Shown piece by piece: positions 9,049-17,562 of a stretch of 64,000 nucleotides of DNA. The stretch lies in contig JAGAVH010000069.1 in the NCBI GenBank assembly GCA_017942025.1, positions 1-64,000 of the forward strand, read 5' to 3'. Source of the stretch: Ruminiclostridium sp. Its GTDB lineage: Bacteria; Bacillota; Clostridia; Oscillospirales; Ruminococcaceae. The notes beneath the pieces were generated by a model that was given only the letters and a program-made list of their open reading frames with translations, made no database searches and was not told the origin of the DNA. The first letter of the stretch is position 1. Each line of letters begins with the position of its first letter. Both the position numbers and the translations under genes were made by a program.

Positions 9049-9828
9049 TTATTTTATTTCTAAAAAGGATGCAAGCACTCGTGAAAAGGTGTACCAGCCC
9101 TCTAAAAAAGCGTAATGCCCCGTACCCTCGATAATTACTAAACCGCTATCAGGGATGAGCTTTTCCATAAGCTGACCGTCTGATAAGGGGGTGGCATCGT
9201 CCTTATCGCCCCATACTAAAAGGGTTGACTGATTTATTTCTGACAGCAGATGGGTTAAGTCCTCGTTCACCACGTTTACAAGGGTTGCTCTCATTACGGG
9301 AGAAGCGGCACGGTAATCGGCACTACCTCTTTTATTTCTCATATTTTCTACGGCGTCGGGAAAGAGCTTTTTCATAGGAGCGGTGCTCATAACCGATCTG
9401 CCCATTTTATACATACGGGTATTTACCTTTGATTTAAGGCTCTGCTTCGGCTTTATGCCTGCGCTGTCAGTAAGAATGATTTTAGAGGGATTCATGGTAG
9501 GCTTATCCCCTGTTACAGATTTTATAATTACTCTGCCGCCGAAGCTGTGACCGAGAACTATCGGGTTTTCAAGGCTTACCGTCTTGCAGAACTTTTCAAC
9601 AAAATTAACATAATTATCAACCGACCAGGGCTCTGTCGGCTCATCACTTTCGCCAAAACCGGGCATATCGGGTGCTACTACTCTCATATGAGGAGAGAGC
9701 ATATCTATCATCTTCTGAAAAAGAGTGATATTCGAACCCCAGCCGTGAAGGAGCAGAATCGCATTTTCGCTGTTTTTATCGCCCGAATCGATATAATTTA
9801 TATTAAGACCGTCTATATTTATAAACAA
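9049..9828 (-). CDS. Alpha/beta hydrolase
   Basis: A 259-residue alpha/beta-hydrolase-fold protein. The oxyanion-hole segment LLHGWGSN, the nucleophile elbow GHSFGG (Ser), the acid in WGDKDDATP and the catalytic His in GTGHYAF give a full triad. There is no signal peptide, so it should be cytoplasmic. It is the promoter-proximal gene of the operon that continues with murF and ddl. The substrate is unknown: the family includes esterases, lipases and C-C hydrolases. Confidence 0.88.
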   Translation of the reverse strand: MFINIDGLNINYIDSGDKNSENAILLLHGWGSNITLFQKMIDMLSPHMRVVAPDMPGFGESDEPTEPWSVDNYVNFVEKFCKTVSLENPIVLGHSFGGRVIIKSVTGDKPTMNPSKIILTDSAGIKPKQSLKSKVNTRMYKMGRSVMSTAPMKKLFPDAVENMRNKRGSADYRAASPVMRATLVNVVNEDLTHLLSEINQSTLLVWGDKDDATPLSDGQLMEKLIPDSGLVIIEGTGHYAFLEGWYTFSRVLASFLEIK

Positions 9829-9868
9829 GGCTTTTCTCCTTATCGTTTATTTTTAAGCATACATATAT

Positions 9869-9897
9869 ATTATATTATTTTTATGCAATAATGTCAA
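9869..9897 (-). promoter_or_regulatory. Sigma-A promoter of hydrolase-murF-ddl operon
   Basis: On the minus strand TTGACA (9892-9897) and TATAAT (9869-9874) are separated by 17 bp, which is full consensus. It precedes the hydrolase gene by about 40 bp and probably drives all six genes down to 4501. Confidence 0.8.
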
Positions 9898-9993
9898 GAA
9901 AAAGAGCGTAAAATATAGCTATTTCTGATAACAAAAGTTTATTTTTCAACATTTTTTTCGCTACATAAAAATGTAGATGTTTTAAGTAAAAAA

Positions 9994-10022
9994 GGCTGTA
10001 ACAGTTATAAACCGTTACAGCC
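9994..10022 (-). terminator. Intrinsic terminator after ECF gene
   Basis: A 9-bp stem GGCTGTAAC / GTTACAGCC with an 11-nt loop is followed on the minus strand by TTTTTT. It lies just past the stop codon of the ECF S-component gene. A smaller hairpin (CTACAT / ATGTAG, 9961-9976) follows. Confidence 0.85.
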
Positions 10023-10028
10023 GTATTT

Positions 10029-10562
10029 TTATTTTGTTATCTTACTAAGTACACCTGTTTTTGCAACTGCTGTAGACATTATAACTCCGCTTATTACGCC
10101 GAATATACCCTGAACGAGATTTCCGGGGATGGTGAGGAAGGCGCCTGCTACGTTTCCGCCAAGAAGGATAATGCTATAGCAGAAATAACCGACCGTCATA
10201 ACGAATTCTGCCGCAAAGGCTCCTGTGACTCTTCCTGCAAATTTTGCCTCCGGTCTTGCCTTTAAAACCGCTCTGCCGCAATAGAAGGCTGCAACCGCCA
10301 TAAGTCCCTTGATGACAAAAGTTCCGGGAACGTATACTGCGTAGCCTGTAAGCAGATCTGCAAGCGCAGAGCCTAATGCTCCCGCTATCGCCGCATAGGG
10401 CATACCAAGCATAAACGTACCTGCTACTATAAAGCCGTCACCGAGATTCACGTATCCGCCCGTTACGGGTACGGGTATCTGGATAAGCATTGTAGCCACA
10501 CAGATAAGTGCGGTAAGTGCTGAAGTCATAACGATGCTTCTGATTTTTTTGTCGTTTTTCAT
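10029..10562 (-). CDS. ECF transporter S component
   Basis: A 177-residue membrane protein with about five or six helices that resembles substrate-binding S components of energy-coupling factor vitamin transporters of the PF07155-like group. Supporting segments are GGYVNLGDGFI, ALGSALADLLTGY and PGTFVIKGLMA. S components bind the vitamin in the membrane and dock onto a shared EcfA/A'/T energising module, none of which is in this window. There is no riboswitch-like leader; the gene starts 42 bp after the FlhB-like gene and shares its transcript, so the ligand cannot be inferred from regulation. Confidence 0.82.
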   Translation of the reverse strand: MKNDKKIRSIVMTSALTALICVATMLIQIPVPVTGGYVNLGDGFIVAGTFMLGMPYAAIAGALGSALADLLTGYAVYVPGTFVIKGLMAVAAFYCGRAVLKARPEAKFAGRVTGAFAAEFVMTVGYFCYSIILLGGNVAGAFLTIPGNLVQGIFGVISGVIMSTAVAKTGVLSKITK

Positions 10563-10604
10563 AGTTGTTGTCCTTTCTTACATTCTGATTTTTTTATTTA
10601 AAGG

Positions 10605-10898
10605 TTATACCTTTCCTTTCTTCATATCATTTGCAGAATATACCACCTCGGCATAGATAGCCGCAATGACCTTGTAAAGCTCTACAGGGATACATTCGCC
10701 GCTGTTGAGCATAACGAGAAGGGCGGCTGTACTGTCGTCACGGTACACGGGAACGCCGTTTTCATCTGCAATATTTATAATCTTTTTAGCAAGCTCGCCA
10801 AGTCCTGATGCCACTACTACGGGAGCATAGCTCATATCAGGGTTATACTTTAAGGCTGCCGCCGCCTGCTGACCGAAATTTCTGCTACGCTTGGACAT
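10605..10898 (-). CDS. FlhB C-terminal-domain protein (YlqH/FlhX type)
   Basis: A 97-residue soluble protein equivalent to the cytoplasmic C-terminal domain of the flagellar export switch FlhB, without its membrane part. Diagnostic segments are AAALKYNPD, APVVVASGLGELAKKI and GVPVYRDD. The autocleavage motif NPTH of full-length FlhB appears here only as NPDM, so it should not self-cleave. It overlaps the upstream FliK-like gene by 14 bp. The same pairing, a large FliK-like protein plus a stand-alone FlhB domain, is known as ylqG-ylqH in Bacillus. Confidence 0.88.
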   Translation of the reverse strand: MSKRSRNFGQQAAAALKYNPDMSYAPVVVASGLGELAKKIINIADENGVPVYRDDSTAALLVMLNSGECIPVELYKVIAAIYAEVVYSANDMKKGKV

Positions 10899-12756
10899 TT
10901 AAACCCTTCCTCCTGTCAACTATTTTCGGGAATACCTCTGTAAGATTATGAGGCTTTCTTAAAACCGCCGTTTCCATTTTTACAGGCTTATAGCCTATAT
11001 TTCTTATAATAAGATCTATTTTGTCGGTAAACCTTTTTACTCTGTAGTCAAAGCCTTCGGGATAAAGGAAGGAAAGACTGATATTTTCGCCGAGAGCGTA
11101 CATATCGACTTCAAATCTGCCGACAGATTCTATGTCAAAGGTTAAAAAAAGGTGATAGTTCTTCTGACCTACCGGAGTATTATTGGGGTTGTTTTCGTCG
11201 TTGTCTACCCATAATTCACCGAACGCCTTGGTATCCTCAAACTGGAGCGGCAGAACATAATGCGCAAGAGGTGTGAATACGCCCGGGGCATTGAGAAGGC
11301 TCTGCAGAAGGTTTGAAGCATTGAAGTTATCAAGCGACTGTATAGCCTCGTGATTTATATTCTTTGCTATAAAGTCAGTCAGCTTATCAAGAGTCGATGG
11401 AGATGTAGGAATATTACTGTCCGCAGGCAGTTCCTTTCTCTGAGCCATCGCATTTACTATATCCGTAAAGATTCTGAAAACATCCTCTCGCTGGTCTATA
11501 TCTGGCATTTCCTTTAAAATATTGTTAAGATATTCTACAAGAGTCGTAAGATCGGCTATACCTTGAATTTCCTTATGGACTACAGGTATCATCTGACGGG
11601 ATTCTGTGCCGCCCAGCATAGCCATCAGGATATTTTTTATCGTCTGAAGTCCCGATTGCTCTCCGTCAAAGAAGGGATTTGACAGAAAATCCAGCTTTTC
11701 AGGAGATAAATCGATACCTTCAAGATATTCTTCACTGGATAAATGTGTTTTTATGAACAAAGAAAGAGAAGAATTTTCGTCTTTATTGTCAAAAATGCTA
11801 AAAAACTCTTGATTTTCTTTTTGATTTAGTGTATTATTATAAGTATCAGGATTATCTTCCATTTCACTGAGCTGTTTCGGACTAAACATTTTCTGAAGCA
11901 GATTATTGAAAGCAGTTGATAATTCCTTACGCATCTCGTTTGACGGTATATAGGTCAGCAGATTTGCGAAGCTCTCCTTCAGCATATACCTGTTTGTATT
12001 GTAACGGGAGAGGTTATGTACTATAAGAGGTATGAAGGTCTGGGTACGCTCGTCATTGAGAAGACTTGCGGATACATCCTTCAGAAGTGCAAGAGTATCG
12101 CTTTTCAGCGGTTCAAACATAAGCTCTGCATCCTCTGCTCCCCACTGCTGTGAAAGCTTTGTAAGCTTTGCTGAAAGCGAGGCGTTGGGAGAAAAATATT
12201 CGGACAGGAATTTGAGATTTGCGCTTAGAGCGTTCAGTATCTCTTCCTTATTACCTGCAAAGTTCAGAGCCTTTAAGAGGTTTCCGATGTTATCCTTGAT
12301 TTCAGGACTTGTGGTAGTCTTTAAGATGCCGTGAAGCAACTTATAAAATTCATCACCGCTGAACATAGTGTTCTGCTTTTCCTGATTTCTGATTTCCTCT
12401 ACAAGCTTTTCGGGACTTAAATAAAAGCTTTTGATAAGCTCATCCATATCACCGTAAAGCTCGGTATAGCCGCTTATCATAGTCTGTTCCAGAATATCTG
12501 AGCTTAAAAGGTTTTTAAGCGTTTCTACTGCCATTGTAGGGTCTTTAATCTGTACCGTAAGCGGTGCAAGATTCTTTCGGCCCATCATCATAGCAGCAGC
12601 GGAGCCGCTCTCTTCCTGAGATGCACCTGCCGCCTTGAGCGGTTGGGCAAGCTCTACCATATCAAAGGGTTCTATATTACCATCATACTGACGATTCGTA
12701 AAAGAATAGCTTTTGTTATTCGATACAGGAGAGGTCAGTTGTGGGATATTAGGCAT
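10885..12756 (-). CDS. Large FliK-like protein
   Basis: A 623-residue soluble protein. Residues 1-60 are low complexity and the middle is predicted helical. The last 130 residues (GELWVDND..., FDIESVGRFEVDMYALG, ISLSFLYPEG, IIRNIGYKPV) resemble the C-terminal domain of the flagellar hook-length control protein FliK (Flg_hook), where an LG-x-V/F-EV strand pair is typical. The downstream FlhB-domain gene supports a flagellar-export link, since FliK C-terminal domains act on FlhB. I cannot tell whether it measures hook length or is only a relative of unknown role. An AAAGGA ribosome binding site precedes the ATG. Confidence 0.65.
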   Translation of the reverse strand: MPNIPQLTSPVSNNKSYSFTNRQYDGNIEPFDMVELAQPLKAAGASQEESGSAAAMMMGRKNLAPLTVQIKDPTMAVETLKNLLSSDILEQTMISGYTELYGDMDELIKSFYLSPEKLVEEIRNQEKQNTMFSGDEFYKLLHGILKTTTSPEIKDNIGNLLKALNFAGNKEEILNALSANLKFLSEYFSPNASLSAKLTKLSQQWGAEDAELMFEPLKSDTLALLKDVSASLLNDERTQTFIPLIVHNLSRYNTNRYMLKESFANLLTYIPSNEMRKELSTAFNNLLQKMFSPKQLSEMEDNPDTYNNTLNQKENQEFFSIFDNKDENSSLSLFIKTHLSSEEYLEGIDLSPEKLDFLSNPFFDGEQSGLQTIKNILMAMLGGTESRQMIPVVHKEIQGIADLTTLVEYLNNILKEMPDIDQREDVFRIFTDIVNAMAQRKELPADSNIPTSPSTLDKLTDFIAKNINHEAIQSLDNFNASNLLQSLLNAPGVFTPLAHYVLPLQFEDTKAFGELWVDNDENNPNNTPVGQKNYHLFLTFDIESVGRFEVDMYALGENISLSFLYPEGFDYRVKRFTDKIDLIIRNIGYKPVKMETAVLRKPHNLTEVFPKIVDRRKGLNVQA

Positions 12757-12791
12757 AAAGGTTCATTCCTTTCATAAATTTATGTAAAGGG

Positions 12792-12821
12792 TTGACCACA
12801 AAAAGTGGCTATACATATAGT
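12792..12821 (+). promoter_or_regulatory. Candidate promoter of the che-glucanase unit
   Basis: TTGACC (12792-12797), an 18-bp spacer and TATAGT (12816-12821). The -35 lies next to an inverted repeat CCAC-A5-GTGG (12796-12808). Its -10 overlaps that of the divergent promoter for the FliK-like operon. It does not look like a sigma-28 flagellar promoter. Confidence 0.5.
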
Positions 12822-12847
12822 TTAGCACACTTTTTCAAATTTATCAA
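12819..12847 (-). promoter_or_regulatory. Candidate promoter of the FliK/FlhB-like operon
   Basis: On the minus strand TTGATA (12842-12847), a 17-bp spacer and TAAACT (12819-12824) with an extended TG. The -10 shares three bases with the -10 of the opposing che promoter. Confidence 0.5.
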
Positions 12848-12906
12848 TATCAATCTTCAATAGATTGTACAAAAAACAAGAAATTTTCAGAAAGGCGGTT
12901 TTCTAT

Positions 12907-14976
12907 ATGGCAAAGGTTGAAGCAGGCATGGAATCCATGCTCGAGGTGTACATATTCGAAACCAACACGCTGCTTGAGCAGCTCGATGAAATCTTACTGA
13001 GGACGGAGGAAGCAGGCGTTTTCGCGGAAGATGACATCAACGAAATTTTCCGTATAATGCATACTATCAAGGGTTCTTCTGCAATGATGGGTTTTGAAAA
13101 CCTTCAGAAGCTCGCTCACAAGGGCGAAGATATGTTCTTTATTATCAGAGAAAAGCCCGAAATAGCAAAGAGCGCTCCTTTCGTTTATGAACTGATATTT
13201 GAAGTTTCTGACTTATACAAGGCTGAAATCGAATATATCCAGACCAGTGACGATGACGACTTCTCACCCACAGATTTTTCAGAAAATTATACAAAGCTCA
13301 TGGACGCTACCGCAAAGCTCAAGGCTATGGCGGCAGGCGAGGCGGTTCCTGAGGATACAGCATCCGCGGCAAAGGATGCGGCTCCTGCAAAGGCGGCTCC
13401 CATTGTAGGCGGCGGCGAAGGTACTATGACAGTAAGAGTCTTCTTCGAAGAAGGCTGTGGAATGGAAAACCTCCGTGCTTTTCTCCTGCTTACAAAGATA
13501 AAGGAAGAGGGCGAGATAATCTCCCACATCCCTGCCGACGTAGAAACCAATGCCGAGGCGGCGAAGGGTATTGTTGATAACGGCTTTATCATCACCTTCA
13601 GAGGTTTTGACGGCAACAACGACGCGGTTGTAAAGGCTATTGAAACAGCACTCAACGTAGCTTCTTATGAAATAGTTGAAACAGTGAGCGAGGAAGAAGC
13701 CAAGAAGGAAGAACAGACAAAGGCGGCTGAATCAGGTGCTCCTGCTCAGAAGTCTGCCGCAAAGTCACAGGACGATGCAAAGAAATCCAGCGGCGGCGGT
13801 CAGAAACAGAGCCTTATCAGTGTAAACCTTGCAAAGCTCGACCAGCTCCATGATATCGTTGGTGAAATCATCACCACCGAATCAATGGTTATAGCTAACC
13901 CTGACCTTGAAGGATTAAGACTTGAAAGCTTCTCAAAGGCTGCAAGACAGCTCAGAAAGCTTACAGACGAGCTTCAGGACGTTGTAATGTCAATCAGAAT
14001 GGTACCTCTTGCAGGTGTATTCCAGAAGATGGGCAGAATCGTACGTGATATGAAGATGAAGCTTAATAAGGACGCAGAGCTTATTCTTGAAGGCGAAACA
14101 ACAGAGGTTGACAAGAGCATCGTTGACAGTCTGAACGATCCTCTTATGCACCTTGTCAGAAACTGTATGGACCACGGTATTGAAACTGATGTAAATGAAA
14201 GAATCGCCGCAGGCAAGCCCGCAAAGGCTACAGTAAAGCTTGCCGCAAAGCATTCTTCAAACGAGGTTATCATTACAGTAAGCGATGACGGTAAGGGTAT
14301 CAACTGCCAGAAGGTACTCGCAAAGGCTATAAAGAATGGTATGCTTACAAAGCCCGAAAGCGAATACACAAACAAGGAAATCCAGAATATGATTCTCCTG
14401 CCCGGCTTCTCTACAAACGAACAGGTAACCGAATACAGCGGCCGTGGCGTTGGTATGGACGTTGTAAAGTCCAACATTGAACAGATAGGCGGTACACTTG
14501 CCGTTGACAGCGAAGAGGGCAAGGGCACAAACTTCATCATCAAGATTCCGCTGACACTTGCTATAGTAGAAGGTATGAAGCTGAAGGTTGGTTCTACAAT
14601 CTTTACAGTTCCGATTTCATCCATCAAGGAAAGCCTTATGGTCGGCAATAACAAGCTGATAAACGATACTCAGCAGGGTGAAATGATAATGATAAGAGGC
14701 ATTTGCTATCCCATTTTAAGACTTCACGAGAAGTTCAAGATGCCTACAGAAGTCACAGACCTCAACGAGGGCATTCTCCTTCTTGTAGAGGTTGACGACA
14801 AGTCGGTGTGCTTGTTTGCAGACAGACTTATCGGTGAACAGCCTGTAGTAGTAAAGCCCTTCCCCAAGTATTTAAGCCAGTACAATATCAAGGCAGAGGG
14901 TCTGTCAGGATGTACTGTAATGGGTGACGGTACTATTTCACTTATTATAGATGTAAACTCACTTATCAACAGCTGA
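12907..14976 (+). CDS. cheA: Chemotaxis histidine kinase CheA
   Basis: A 689-residue kinase. The start at 12907 is chosen because AAAGGCGG precedes it; a longer frame begins at a TTG without a ribosome binding site. Domains in order are P1/HPt with phospho-acceptor His52 in MHTIKGSS, a P2-like CheY-binding segment (about residues 165-250), the P3 dimerisation helix pair (VNLAKLDQLHDIVGEI), the P4 kinase domain with N box HLVRNCMDHGIE, G1 DDGKGIN and G2 GRGVGMDVV, and the P5 CheW-like domain at the C-terminus. It relays receptor signals to CheY and CheB. It opens the operon cheA-cheW-cheR-cheB-GH5. No receptor and no cheY lie in this window. Confidence 0.97.
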   Translation: MAKVEAGMESMLEVYIFETNTLLEQLDEILLRTEEAGVFAEDDINEIFRIMHTIKGSSAMMGFENLQKLAHKGEDMFFIIREKPEIAKSAPFVYELIFEVSDLYKAEIEYIQTSDDDDFSPTDFSENYTKLMDATAKLKAMAAGEAVPEDTASAAKDAAPAKAAPIVGGGEGTMTVRVFFEEGCGMENLRAFLLLTKIKEEGEIISHIPADVETNAEAAKGIVDNGFIITFRGFDGNNDAVVKAIETALNVASYEIVETVSEEEAKKEEQTKAAESGAPAQKSAAKSQDDAKKSSGGGQKQSLISVNLAKLDQLHDIVGEIITTESMVIANPDLEGLRLESFSKAARQLRKLTDELQDVVMSIRMVPLAGVFQKMGRIVRDMKMKLNKDAELILEGETTEVDKSIVDSLNDPLMHLVRNCMDHGIETDVNERIAAGKPAKATVKLAAKHSSNEVIITVSDDGKGINCQKVLAKAIKNGMLTKPESEYTNKEIQNMILLPGFSTNEQVTEYSGRGVGMDVVKSNIEQIGGTLAVDSEEGKGTNFIIKIPLTLAIVEGMKLKVGSTIFTVPISSIKESLMVGNNKLINDTQQGEMIMIRGICYPILRLHEKFKMPTEVTDLNEGILLLVEVDDKSVCLFADRLIGEQPVVVKPFPKYLSQYNIKAEGLSGCTVMGDGTISLIIDVNSLINS

Positions 14977-15018
14977 TAAACGGCTTATCACAAATAATAA
15001 AATCGGGAGGATAATACT

Positions 15019-15546
15019 GTGGCAACAGTAAACTATAACGAAAAACTTCAGGCTCTTTTAAGCAGTCAGTCCCAGATTGAAGCAGCAAAAAAGGACGCCT
15101 CAAATCAGGAGATTACCAAGGTACTCACCTTCAATATAGGCGATCAGGTGTATGGTATTGAGATTCCCTATGTAGTTGAAATCATAGAGGTATCCCCCAT
15201 CACAGCAGTACCCGGCGTACCTGAGTATATCAAGGGTATCATCAATGTACGAAGCAAGATAGTACCCGTAGTAAATATCAGAAGCAGATTCGGCAAGCCC
15301 GAAATTCCTTTTACAGACCGCACCTGTGTAATTCACGTCTCAACAGGTGATACATCTGTAGGACTTATCGTTGACAGCGTAGCTGATGTAACTTCTATAA
15401 CAGAAAAGCACATTTCAAAAACACCTGAGCTTAACAATATAAATCAGAGTAAGTTCATCAAGTTCATTCTTGAAATGGATGACGGAATCAAGCTGGTTCT
15501 CGATGTAGAAAAGCTTATTGACGACCAGATACGTGAGGATATCTGA
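15019..15546 (+). CDS. cheW: Chemotaxis coupling protein CheW
   Basis: A 175-residue protein linking chemoreceptors to CheA. The CheW beta-barrel core starts at about residue 33 (VLTFNIGDQVYGIEI) and includes ITAVPGVPEYIKGIINVR and a C-terminal DGIKLVLDVEKLI. It has an N-terminal extension of about 30 residues. The start codon is GTG with GGGAGG nine bases upstream. It is 42 bp downstream of cheA and 24 bp ahead of cheR. Confidence 0.95.
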   Translation: MATVNYNEKLQALLSSQSQIEAAKKDASNQEITKVLTFNIGDQVYGIEIPYVVEIIEVSPITAVPGVPEYIKGIINVRSKIVPVVNIRSRFGKPEIPFTDRTCVIHVSTGDTSVGLIVDSVADVTSITEKHISKTPELNNINQSKFIKFILEMDDGIKLVLDVEKLIDDQIREDI

Positions 15547-15570
15547 TAAATCAGGAAAGCAGGTGGAAAC

Positions 15571-16386
15571 TTGTTAAAGATAAACGACAAGGAATTTGAA
15601 CGTCTTGTTACCTATATGCGTGACAATTACGGTATAAATCTTACCCATAAAAGAGCTCTTGTTGAGGGTAGACTCAGCAACTCTCTTGTTGAGCAGGGCT
15701 TTAAAAATTATAATGACTATATGGATATGTGCTTTGCCGATAAAACGGGAAAGGAAATCGATAAGCTTATAATAAAGCTCACTACAAATCACACATATTT
15801 TATGAGAGAGCCTGAGCATTACAGCTTTCTCACGTCAACGGTACTCCCTTTTATAAAAGAAGTAAACAAGACAAAATCCATGAGAATATGGAGTGCAGGC
15901 TGTTCCAGCGGCGAAGAAGCCTATACAACAGCGATGCACATAAACGAATTTTTAGGGCCTGAAAAGAAGAACTGGGATACAAGAATCCTGGCTACTGACA
16001 TTTCCCTGAAAATACTTTCCAGTGCTCAGGAGGGCGTCTATGCGGCGTCAGGTATGCAGGATCTTCCCGACGCATGGAAAGCAAAATATTTCGACAAGCA
16101 GGAAGACGACAAGTACAAGGTAAAGAAAGCTCTGCGTGACGAGGTTATCTTCCGTACCTTCAACCTTATGGAGGATATACCTTTTACCAAAGCTCCCTTT
16201 GATCTTATCTTCTGTCGCAATGTAATGATTTATTTCGAGATGGAAACCAAGATAGAGCTTGTAAAACGCTTTTACAAGGTACTTCGTCCCGGCGGATATC
16301 TCTTTATAGGACACGCAGAAAGTATTCCGAGAGATACAACCGACTACGAATACATAAAACCTGCAATCTACAGAAAACCGCTATAA
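15571..16386 (+). CDS. cheR: Chemoreceptor methyltransferase CheR
   Basis: This 271-residue protein methylates receptor glutamates with S-adenosylmethionine. The small N-terminal helical domain (residues 1-75) is followed by the Rossmann domain with TNHTYFMREPEH, the SAM site WSAGCSSGEEAYTTAM, ATDISLKIL and FCRNVMIYF. It starts with TTG behind AGGTGG. It lacks the C-terminal pentapeptide-tether and TPR extensions of some CheR proteins. A strong hairpin without a T-run separates it from cheB. Confidence 0.96.
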   Translation: MLKINDKEFERLVTYMRDNYGINLTHKRALVEGRLSNSLVEQGFKNYNDYMDMCFADKTGKEIDKLIIKLTTNHTYFMREPEHYSFLTSTVLPFIKEVNKTKSMRIWSAGCSSGEEAYTTAMHINEFLGPEKKNWDTRILATDISLKILSSAQEGVYAASGMQDLPDAWKAKYFDKQEDDKYKVKKALRDEVIFRTFNLMEDIPFTKAPFDLIFCRNVMIYFEMETKIELVKRFYKVLRPGGYLFIGHAESIPRDTTDYEYIKPAIYRKPL

Positions 16387-16397
16387 TCTGAAATAGT

Positions 16398-16424
16398 ATT
16401 TCCGCTACAGTCCGTAGCGGAAAT
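16398..16424 (+). other. Intra-operon hairpin between cheR and cheB
   Basis: An 11-bp perfect stem ATTTCCGCTAC / GTAGCGGAAAT with a 5-nt loop lies 12-38 bases after the cheR stop and is not followed by a T-run. It may stabilise or set processing of the upstream mRNA, or attenuate cheB and the glucanase gene. Confidence 0.6.
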
Positions 16425-16446
16425 ATGTGTATAAAAAGGAAAAGAT

Positions 16447-17547
16447 ATGAGCAACAACAGTACGCTTAAAGTCATAGTAACAGGTTCAAGTCCTGCTATC
16501 AATCACATAATCACGGATATCATAAACCGCAGTGGTATGGATATGATAGCTGTCATATGCAAAAAGGATGATGTTGCAGTATCGAAGGGCGACTGTGTTG
16601 TTCTGAGTGAGTTTATACTGGACAACGGATTCTCACCGCCACAGACGGAAAACAAGCCCGTCATACTGATTACAGGCAACAAGGATGCTATAGCCAAGCC
16701 ATCTGCTTTCGGAGTATATACTGCAATAAAGAATGCCGATAGCGGAGTTGAGGGGCTTGAGCGTTTTAAAAAGATGCTGCTTGACACTCTCACCGAAGTA
16801 AAAAATAAGATATCGACTCCTGCTGTGACAAAGCCATCACCTGTCACCGCACAAGCCTCTGAAAAGGCAAATCAGGCAAAGCCTCAAAAAAAGCTACCTT
16901 CCGCTGACAAGAAAACCGAAGTAAAAAAAGCATCTGTCGGAAAAATAAGCGTCAGCATTCCGCCCGATATAAAGGAAAGGGATATAAAGCTTATTGCCAT
17001 AGGAGCAAGTACAGGTGGCACAGATGCAATAATAGAGGTTGTGCAGAAGCTCCCCCTTAACACACCCCCCGTTGTGATAGTTCAGCATATGCCCGAAGGC
17101 TTCACACAGATGTATGCTGAAAGACTTAACCGCATCTGCATAATGGATGCAAAGGAAGCAGAGGACGGCGACAGACTTCGCGAAGGTCTTATAATACTGG
17201 CTCACGGAGCAAAGCAGATGAGAGTATATAAAGACGCCATGGGCTACTATATAAAGAGTCAGCATGGCGAAAAAGTATCAGGGCATTGCCCTTCTGTAGA
17301 TGTGCTCTTTGACTCGGTATCAAAGATAGCAGGAGAAGAAGCGCTCGGAGTCATACTGACAGGCATGGGCAGAGACGGTGCCAGAGGACTTAAATCAATG
17401 CGTGACGCCGGTTCCTTTACAATAGGACAGAATAAAGAAACCTGCGTTGTATATGGTATGCCTGCTGTGGCATACGACGAGGGCGGTGTATCCGTGCAGG
17501 CTCCTCTTGATGAAATAGGCGATATTATAATTCAAATAACAAACTGA
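16447..17547 (+). CDS. cheB: CheB methylesterase with degenerate receiver
   Basis: A 366-residue protein. The C-terminal methylesterase/glutamine deamidase domain (about 178-364) has an intact triad: Ser188 in GASTGG, His214 in VQHMPEGF and Asp310 in GMGRDGARG, spaced exactly as in E. coli CheB (26 and 96 residues). The N-terminal 120 residues sit where a receiver should be but lack its marks: the acidic pair is replaced by TGSSP and the phospho-acceptor position aligns with Ser54 (VVLSEFIL). A 50-residue Lys/Pro-rich linker joins the two. Phosphorylation by CheA therefore looks impossible at the standard site. It resets receptors by demethylation. The GH5 gene starts 15 bp later. Confidence 0.92.
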   Translation: MSNNSTLKVIVTGSSPAINHIITDIINRSGMDMIAVICKKDDVAVSKGDCVVLSEFILDNGFSPPQTENKPVILITGNKDAIAKPSAFGVYTAIKNADSGVEGLERFKKMLLDTLTEVKNKISTPAVTKPSPVTAQASEKANQAKPQKKLPSADKKTEVKKASVGKISVSIPPDIKERDIKLIAIGASTGGTDAIIEVVQKLPLNTPPVVIVQHMPEGFTQMYAERLNRICIMDAKEAEDGDRLREGLIILAHGAKQMRVYKDAMGYYIKSQHGEKVSGHCPSVDVLFDSVSKIAGEEALGVILTGMGRDGARGLKSMRDAGSFTIGQNKETCVVYGMPAVAYDEGGVSVQAPLDEIGDIIIQITN

Positions 17548-17562
17548 CAGAAAGGAAATTTT

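Noticed and set aside
10563..10604. Vitamin riboswitch ahead of the ECF S-component gene
   Set aside because: Only 42 bp separate the two genes, too short for a known vitamin riboswitch, and no conserved core is seen.
12865..12906. TTG start 14 codons upstream of cheA
   Set aside because: It has no ribosome binding site, whereas AAAGGCGG precedes the ATG at 12907.
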